Positions 6,971-12,316 of a DNA stretch of 12,316 nt are shown here, piece after piece. The notes under the pieces were generated by a model, which saw only the letters and a program-made list of their open reading frames with translations, had not been told where the DNA came from and did not search any database. The position numbers and the translations under genes are program-made. This stretch comes from Winogradskyella sp. (GTDB lineage: Bacteria > Bacteroidota > Bacteroidia > Flavobacteriales > Flavobacteriaceae). Position 1 is the stretch's first letter, and the number at the start of each line of letters is the position of its first letter. The stretch spans positions 1-12,316 of the forward strand of contig JASBSE010000577.1 in the NCBI GenBank assembly GCA_030149115.1, in the 5' to 3' direction.

Positions 6971-8827
6971 TTACTCTACAAAAATAGTTTCGGTTTGTTC
7001 AGATATTCCATTTTCATTAAAAGCTTCAATGGTAAAATAATACGGTGTATCTCTATCTAAGCAGCGCATAAAATGCTCATTGGTATCATATACTTGCCAA
7101 GATTGGTAAAGTTTGTCTGGTGCTATTCCCCAACGGATGTTATACCCTTGTGCACCTTCAACTTTATCCCAAGAAAATGAAATATCTCTACGGTCTTTTT
7201 TGCGGTTGATTTTGAAGTTAGAGACTTTGCTTGGTGCTTCGCCTAAACCTAATCCAAAAACTCTAATTTCGGACATTGCGAAGTTATTTCCTGGTACTTT
7301 TACATTGTTATATCTAACGTATTTTGCTTTTACAGGCTCATCTAAAACAAGGTAAGCATTTGGTGCATCAATATCACTTTTATTTCTATCCACAACCGTT
7401 TTCCAGTTTTTACCATCCTCAGAAGTTTCAATAGTAAATTGATGTTTCAAACCTTCTACACGTGTGTAAATTCCAGAATCGTGATCGTGATAATTTAGTT
7501 GAATGGCGTGTACTGTTCCTTCATTTAATAATTCAATAGTAATCCATTGTTTATCATCATTCGCCTCTGCAACCCAAAAGGTTTTAGGGTTTTCATCGGT
7601 TAAAACATTTGCTATTATTTGCCCTTCGGTATTCGTTTCTGTCGGTATTTCTTTGACTTCAACTTCATCATTATTAGATGTGAATTTCATTATTTGTTGA
7701 AGTGAGGAAGATACTGTTACATTCCCTTTGTAAGACAATAACATCCAACCGTTATGTTCGCCAGCTTTTGTTGGATGATTTGGTCCAAAACGCGGGTAAT
7801 CGCCGTAGGACGTATTGCTATACATTAAACCATCATCGTCAAAATAGGTTGGGAACATACACAAACGACGTTCCCATTGCGAGTTTGATGCCAACGCCAT
7901 AGTTGCAAAATGCCAGTATTGACCGTTGGTTTGCTTCACTGTAATTCCGTGTCCTGCACCATTGGTAAATCCGCCAGGTTTAAAACTCATCGGGTTATTT
8001 TTCATGTAAGTGAAAGGGCCAAGTGGCGATTCGCCTATATAAGCACCATCAGCATAAACGTTGAACTGTGTTCCTGGTGCGGCATATTGTAAGTAATATT
8101 TTCCGTTGTGTTTAGTCATGGAAGCACCTTCCATATAACCTTCTTTTAAGGTTGGATGAAAATTGTTTTCACCAAAACGTTCCCAACCATGCTTTTCTTC
8201 ATCTAAATTTATCAGCTCTTTTCTAACACCGGTCTCTAAGAAACGGTCATCTTTGTTCAACATTTTTACACGAACTGGATGCACGTTAGAACTTCCCCAA
8301 TATAGATACGATTTGCCATCATCGTCAATAAATAATTCGGAATCTTGAATATTATTTGAAATGGAAGCAGTTGGTGACCATTTCCCACTCTTGGGATCAT
8401 CTGTGTATAAAATACTACCATAACCTGCTGGATCACCAGCAAAATAAACCAAAGAATCTTTGTAGTTGAATGCTGTTGGTGCATTGCTTCCTTCAAAAAA
8501 CCATTGTTGCGGTTTGATGAATTTCCAGTTGACTAAATCTTTGGAATGCCAATACCCAAATGAACGTGTTACGAACATATAATATTCGCCTTTAAACTCA
8601 ATAACTGCAGGATCTGCACCAGAGCGATACGATATATTTCTGCTAGAATTATAAACCATATAGGTGTAGTCTATATCTAGCGGATTGATGTAGGTTTGCA
8701 TAGTATCTATTGCTGTTGATTCAGTTTGTTTATCTTCTGTTCCAACAGTATTGTCATCTTTCTTTTGTTTACAAGATACCATTGCTATAATTAGGAATGA
8801 GAGTTGTATAGTGTGTCGTAATTTCAT
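6971..8827 (-). CDS. GH43-family lipoprotein with F5/8-type C and fibronectin III-like domains
   Basis: This 618-residue protein starts with a lipoprotein signal ending AMVSC (lipidated Cys19), then KQKKDDN, a charged stretch resembling the Bacteroidota surface-export signal. The five-bladed GH43-like domain covers about 45-380. Its expected catalytic triad is Asp72 in GADPAVI (base), Asp162 in QDSELFIDDDGKSYLYWG (pKa modulator) and Glu233 in YMEGASMTKHNGKYYLQYA (acid). An F5/8-type C (CBM32-like) domain follows at about 395-527, with NVLTDENPKTFWVA and EIRVFGLG, and a fibronectin III-like domain at about 530-618. GH43 enzymes act mostly as beta-xylosidases or alpha-L-arabinofuranosidases. 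With sulfatase and uronate genes around, release of xylose from a sulfated glycan is plausible. It lies 1 base after the sulfatase gene. Family call is firm; specificity is inferred. Confidence 0.88.
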   Translation of the reverse strand: MKLRHTIQLSFLIIAMVSCKQKKDDNTVGTEDKQTESTAIDTMQTYINPLDIDYTYMVYNSSRNISYRSGADPAVIEFKGEYYMFVTRSFGYWHSKDLVNWKFIKPQQWFFEGSNAPTAFNYKDSLVYFAGDPAGYGSILYTDDPKSGKWSPTASISNNIQDSELFIDDDGKSYLYWGSSNVHPVRVKMLNKDDRFLETGVRKELINLDEEKHGWERFGENNFHPTLKEGYMEGASMTKHNGKYYLQYAAPGTQFNVYADGAYIGESPLGPFTYMKNNPMSFKPGGFTNGAGHGITVKQTNGQYWHFATMALASNSQWERRLCMFPTYFDDDGLMYSNTSYGDYPRFGPNHPTKAGEHNGWMLLSYKGNVTVSSSLQQIMKFTSNNDEVEVKEIPTETNTEGQIIANVLTDENPKTFWVAEANDDKQWITIELLNEGTVHAIQLNYHDHDSGIYTRVEGLKHQFTIETSEDGKNWKTVVDRNKSDIDAPNAYLVLDEPVKAKYVRYNNVKVPGNNFAMSEIRVFGLGLGEAPSKVSNFKINRKKDRRDISFSWDKVEGAQGYNIRWGIAPDKLYQSWQVYDTNEHFMRCLDRDTPYYFTIEAFNENGISEQTETIFVE

Positions 8828-8828
8828 T

Positions 8829-10553
8829 TTAATGATGATGATATTTTGAACCTGTATTACCTCTTAGTTTTTCGAATTGTTTGTAAGCATTGTCTACACG
8901 TTGCTTTGGTGCTTTTTCAAATTCTTTCTCAGTAACCTTATATTGTTGTTGTAATTCGGCTAAACGTGTTCTTAGTTTTGCTTCAATCTCGTCGTAATTG
9001 TCGTCATCGATAAGATTGGTTAACTCTTTTGGGTCGGTTTGTAAATCATATAATTCCCACTCATCTATATCGTCATAAACATGAATTAATTTATAACGAT
9101 TGGTACGTACACCATACATCTTTTTCACCATATGGAATGCTGGATAATCGTAATAATGGTAGTAAACCGCATCTCTAAAATCCTCATCATTTTCAGTACC
9201 ATCTAGTAAACCGGCAAAGGATTTTCCTTGCATATCACTAGGAATATCAACACCTGCAAAATCTAAAAAAGTTTCTGCAAAATCGAGGTTTTGAGTTAAG
9301 CCTTCAACTACAGTTCCTGGTTTAATTTTTTCAGGATATTGAATTAATAATGGCATTTTTAAGGATTCTTCATACATAAAACGCTTATCAAACCATCCTT
9401 TTTCACCCAAATAAAATCCTTGGTCAGACGTGTAAACTATAATAGTATTTTCTGTTAAACCATTAGCATCTAAATAATCTAACAATTTACCGATACCTTC
9501 ATCAACCGAAGCTATGGTTGATAAATATTCTTGCAGATAACGTTGTCCTTTCCATTCTGCTAATGCTTTTCCTGATAAGTTTGCATCATGAAAAGCATCA
9601 TTTTTTGGTTGATACGCTTTATCCCAAGCAGCTCTTTGCTCTGGTGTCATTCGTTCAAAATCGGTTTTCCAAGGATTCCAAGCCAATTCTGGACTACCTT
9701 TTTCCTTAGTCATTTTAAGGTCGTGACCTTCATACATATCACTATAAATAGTTTGTAATTGGTCTTTTGATGCAGTTGAATTTTCGTGCTTAGTAAAGTA
9801 CGTATCAGGTAATGGAAATTTCACTGAATCGTACTTATTAACGTGACGTAACGCTGGCATCCAATTACGATGTGGCGCTTTGTGATGCACCATTAAAAAG
9901 AAAGGCTGTTCGCTGTTTTTCTTTTCATCAATGTAATCAATTGTGTAATCCGTAATTAAGTCGGTTGCATAACCTTTAACCACAGTTGTATCAGGTAACT
10001 TGGTTGTCCAATGTGCAGTGGTATCAATGTGTTTTTTGTTGATGTGAACGGTATCTTGAATCTTAATAAACTGCGGATTGTAATAGTTCCCTTGGTCGTT
10101 TAAAATATTCCAGTGGTCAAAACCTTCAGGATAACCGTGTAAATGCCATTTACCTACTATTGCAGTATTGTAACCTGCTTCTTTTAGCAATTTTGGAAGC
10201 GTTTGTTGTGAACCATCAAAACGGTCGCCATTCATTCTAAATCCATTAACATGACTATGTTTTCCTGTTAACACTACAGCACGACTTGGTCCGCAAATAG
10301 AATTGGTACAGAAATTATTTTTGAAAATCGCACCGTTTTTTGCCAATCTATCAATGTTTGGTGTTGGTGCCAGTTGACCAATAGGATGACCATACGCGCT
10401 AATAGCTTGCGCTGCGTGGTCGTCTGCCATGATGTAAATGATATTTGGTCGTTTTGAGTTTTCAGTTATATCCGCATTGACAGCTTCTGACTTGTTTTCT
10501 TTACAAGACTGAAGCACTAATAATGAAATTAATATGAAAGAGATGTATCGCAT
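8829..10553 (-). CDS. S1-family formylglycine-dependent sulfatase, lipoprotein
   Basis: This 574-residue arylsulfatase-type enzyme hydrolyses a sulfate ester, probably from an algal polysaccharide. The signal peptide ends VLQSC (lipidated Cys17). RPNIIYIMADDHAAQAI (35-51) carries metal ligands Asp44 and Asp45. CGPSRAVVLTGK (87-98) is the formylglycine signature CxPSR with Cys87 as the residue to be matured. Further active-site motifs are GKWHL (134-138), HHKAPHRNW (223-231) and YTSDQGFYLGEKGWFDKRFMYEES (residues about 374-397). All expected residues are present, so it should be active when a formylglycine-generating enzyme, not seen here, matures it. The motif style resembles subfamilies such as S1_8 or S1_11, but I cannot assign one. 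Its start overlaps the esterase stop by one base (TAATG), suggesting coupled translation. The protein ends with three histidines. Confidence 0.93.
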   Translation of the reverse strand: MRYISFILISLLVLQSCKENKSEAVNADITENSKRPNIIYIMADDHAAQAISAYGHPIGQLAPTPNIDRLAKNGAIFKNNFCTNSICGPSRAVVLTGKHSHVNGFRMNGDRFDGSQQTLPKLLKEAGYNTAIVGKWHLHGYPEGFDHWNILNDQGNYYNPQFIKIQDTVHINKKHIDTTAHWTTKLPDTTVVKGYATDLITDYTIDYIDEKKNSEQPFFLMVHHKAPHRNWMPALRHVNKYDSVKFPLPDTYFTKHENSTASKDQLQTIYSDMYEGHDLKMTKEKGSPELAWNPWKTDFERMTPEQRAAWDKAYQPKNDAFHDANLSGKALAEWKGQRYLQEYLSTIASVDEGIGKLLDYLDANGLTENTIIVYTSDQGFYLGEKGWFDKRFMYEESLKMPLLIQYPEKIKPGTVVEGLTQNLDFAETFLDFAGVDIPSDMQGKSFAGLLDGTENDEDFRDAVYYHYYDYPAFHMVKKMYGVRTNRYKLIHVYDDIDEWELYDLQTDPKELTNLIDDDNYDEIEAKLRTRLAELQQQYKVTEKEFEKAPKQRVDNAYKQFEKLRGNTGSKYHHH

Positions 10554-11440
10554 TACTTTTTAGTTTTTATAATTTTAGTTTGAACAACCTCATCGTTAAT
10601 TACTGTACGCTCAAAAAAGTTGAACACAATATCTAATTCTTCATAAGGAATTCTGGAAATTTCGTGACGTGCTTCTTTGACGATATTGAAATAGAAAGAC
10701 GTTTCAAATTCCTCTAATTTATCAGCAATAATTTTAGAACCATCTAGCATTATATAACCATCTTTTGTTGGCGCACAATAATGGTGTGGCGCATTTCCGT
10801 AAGGTACTAGTTGGTCTTTTGTACCGTGATACAACACCGTTGGCACAGCGTTTTCTGGCGTCATATAACTTGCATCTACAATAGCACCTGCGCAAGAAAA
10901 AGCACCTGCAAATTTTACATTGCTGTAATCTTCAGCATTATCTACAAAATACTCGCGCATAAAAACTGCATTTAGAATACCTTCAGCACCAGCGCTACTA
11001 CCACCAGCAATGATTTTTGTAGTATCAATTTGAAGCTCGTTAGCGTGTTCAACCACATATTTTGCTGCATCCATATAATCGATAGCAGCTTGTTTAAAGG
11101 TCTCAAGCTTTTCGTCCTTACTACAATCGCAACCAAAACCTGTTTTTTTACCTTTTCTTAGCAAACGGTACGAAATGGAAATACCAATGTAATTCTGCTC
11201 TTTCGCTGCATATTTAACTAAATTTTCATCATCTATGTATTCTCTGTGACCACCTGAAAATCCACCACCATGCATCCAAAGCAATACAGGTAACGTGTCT
11301 GTTTTTTTGATGTTTTCTGGTGTGTAAACGTCTAGTTTTAATGTGTCTTTTCCTTTGATCGAGTAGGTGTAAGTCGCTTTGTTTTGTGCCGAAATTGTTA
11401 ACACAAAAAAGAAAATAAATACGTTTATTACTAATTTCAT
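10553..11440 (-). CDS. Secreted alpha/beta-hydrolase carbohydrate esterase candidate
   Basis: This 295-residue protein has a Sec signal peptide (cleavage probably after residue 19, ISA-QN) and an alpha/beta-hydrolase fold of the carboxylesterase/acetyl-esterase type. HGGGF (57-61) is the oxyanion-hole motif of hormone-sensitive-lipase-like enzymes, GGSSAG (146-151) holds the nucleophile Ser149, Asp209 lies in YHGTKDQLVP, and His259 in EARHEIS completes the triad. A Cys-x-Cys pair (104, 106) sits in an inserted loop and could form a disulfide with Cys183 or Cys222. The ATG follows the GH2 stop codon directly (TAAATG) and its own stop overlaps the sulfatase start. Context suggests removal of acetyl or another acyl group from the same glycan that the sulfatase acts on. 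Fold and triad are clear; the substrate is inferred, and a peptidase-like role is less likely. Confidence 0.85.
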   Translation of the reverse strand: MKLVINVFIFFFVLTISAQNKATYTYSIKGKDTLKLDVYTPENIKKTDTLPVLLWMHGGGFSGGHREYIDDENLVKYAAKEQNYIGISISYRLLRKGKKTGFGCDCSKDEKLETFKQAAIDYMDAAKYVVEHANELQIDTTKIIAGGSSAGAEGILNAVFMREYFVDNAEDYSNVKFAGAFSCAGAIVDASYMTPENAVPTVLYHGTKDQLVPYGNAPHHYCAPTKDGYIMLDGSKIIADKLEEFETSFYFNIVKEARHEISRIPYEELDIVFNFFERTVINDEVVQTKIIKTKK

Positions 11441-12316
11441 TTAGTCTAGTTTTTCAATTAAAATACCGCTAATTACAGGTAGACCTTCAATAGCGTTGAG
11501 TTTTAAAGTTAATCCTTTTTTTGTTTGAATAGTTGCCTGAATAGTTACACCATATTTTTCTGGATAAGCTTGGGCTAAATTCAATTGTTCTTCTATTAAT
11601 GTATCGTTAATATACACATCAAAAATGCGCTGTGTTTTAGTATTTCTTGAAGTTACTTCTGAAAGGTTATAAATATTTTCAGTTGGTTTAATTTGTGGCT
11701 CTACGAAGTATAATTTCACCTTATAGTTACCTTCAGGAACGTCCAGTTGATATTCTGTGCAACCTTCCAATAAGGTTTGAAATAATGGTTCTGCATCGGT
11801 GTTCTTAATGTTATGTGGCAGACCTTGATTTTTATCTTTGGTCATCCCAAAAGCTGAACCATTTTTATACCCAAACCATCCTTTTTTATACGCTTGGTCT
11901 GGTACAAATGTGATGTTTTGTGTTTTATCATAAAAGTTGAAATGCGCACCTAAATTAATGGCGAAACGTTTGAAGTTTTTAAAGTCAAAAACTTCAATAC
12001 GATTGACTTTTATTGTTTTTTCTTCGGAAATGCTTTCTTTTGAAACTGCAATAGAATTATTACCATTTTTGAAAGGCATATCAATAGAAACAACACCATT
12101 TTCAACTTTAAAACTACCTAAATTATTACCATTCAAACTAACATTGACTTCATTTCGATTGGAATAAATTTGAACAGGAAAAACTTCCTCTTCAAACAAA
12201 GTCAATCCTTTTAAATTATCTGTTGAGATATGAATAAATGGTGCACCTTCATCTAAAACCGATTTGTACCAATAATAAATATCTTTTGGTTTGCGGTCGT
12301 ATTGCACTAATCCTTT
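11441..12316 (-). CDS. Glycoside hydrolase family 2-type protein, C-terminal part with malectin-like domain
   Basis: The reading frame stays open to the window edge, so this is the last 291 residues of a larger protein whose start lies outside; the GTG at 12305-12307 is an internal valine, not a start. The first visible residues, KGLVQYDRKPKDIYYWYKS, match the end of the GH2 (beta-galactosidase/glucuronidase-like) TIM barrel. An Ig-like domain of the DUF4982 kind follows at about 23-105, with VNVSLNGNNLG typical of GH2 proteins. A malectin-like carbohydrate-binding domain fills about 115-291 (FAINLGAHFNFYD, FVPDQAYKKGWFGY, YKVKLYFVEP). The catalytic glutamates are not in view, so activity and specificity cannot be judged. 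It is the most upstream visible gene of the operon and ends directly against the esterase ATG. Confidence 0.85.
   Translation of the reverse strand, partial: KGLVQYDRKPKDIYYWYKSVLDEGAPFIHISTDNLKGLTLFEEEVFPVQIYSNRNEVNVSLNGNNLGSFKVENGVVSIDMPFKNGNNSIAVSKESISEEKTIKVNRIEVFDFKNFKRFAINLGAHFNFYDKTQNITFVPDQAYKKGWFGYKNGSAFGMTKDKNQGLPHNIKNTDAEPLFQTLLEGCTEYQLDVPEGNYKVKLYFVEPQIKPTENIYNLSEVTSRNTKTQRIFDVYINDTLIEEQLNLAQAYPEKYGVTIQATIQTKKGLTLKLNAIEGLPVISGILIEKLD

Noticed and set aside
8266..8496. Minus-strand open frame of 76 codons inside the GH43 gene
   Set aside because: It is an out-of-frame shadow of the GH43 catalytic domain, whose own frame holds the conserved motifs across this stretch.
8829..8843. 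Three C-terminal histidines on the sulfatase, like a cloning tag
   Set aside because: Only three residues follow a natural tyrosine, encoded in normal operon context just before the next gene, with no vector sequence. It is most likely a native tail.
12305..12307. GTG as start codon of the GH2-malectin gene
   Set aside because: The frame stays open to the window edge and the codons just upstream (K-G-L) continue a recognisable GH2 barrel end, so the gene is truncated by the window and the GTG is an internal valine.

Overview
The window looks like part of a carbohydrate-utilisation island from a marine-type flavobacterium (Bacteroidota). The evidence is A+T-rich DNA, Bacteroidota-style lipoprotein signals, a TATATTTG-type -7 promoter element, weak A-rich ribosome binding sites, and the mix of sulfatase, GH43, GH2 and uronate-catabolism genes. 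Every gene I can support is on the minus strand, packed into two operons. No tRNA, rRNA, CRISPR array, insertion sequence or integrase is visible.

The upstream operon (right side, 12316 down to 4748) reads, in transcription order: the C-terminal end of a GH2 glycoside hydrolase with a malectin-like domain, a secreted alpha/beta-hydrolase esterase, an S1 formylglycine sulfatase lipoprotein, a GH43 lipoprotein carrying F5/8-type C and fibronectin III-like domains, a secreted endonuclease/exonuclease/phosphatase-fold protein, and a sugar-porter MFS transporter. Gaps run from a 1-base overlap to 10 bases, and the operon ends at a clear hairpin at 4689-4724.

A 285-base intergenic region (4463-4747) separates the operons. 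It holds that terminator and, just ahead of kduI, a -7 promoter element abutting a perfect 14-base palindrome with a central CG, typical of a LacI/GalR-family operator.

The downstream operon (left side, 4462 down to the window edge) encodes kduI, kduD, uxaC, kdgF, a TRAP-transporter substrate-binding lipoprotein (dctP) and the first 30 codons of the TRAP small permease (dctQ). KdgF linearises 4,5-unsaturated uronates, KduI isomerises the product, and KduD reduces it to 2-keto-3-deoxygluconate (KDG). UxaC opens the parallel route for saturated glucuronate or galacturonate.

Together the operons suggest stepwise use of a sulfated, probably acylated, uronate-containing polysaccharide cut by a lyase. 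Envelope enzymes remove sulfate, acyl and sugar decorations, the transporters import monomers, and the cytoplasmic module sends uronates towards KDG. Green-algal ulvan (sulfated rhamnose, xylose, glucuronate, iduronate) fits best, but this is inference: no lyase, GH105, GH78 or SusC/SusD pair lies in the window. The least explained parts are the secreted phosphohydrolase-fold protein and the esterase.
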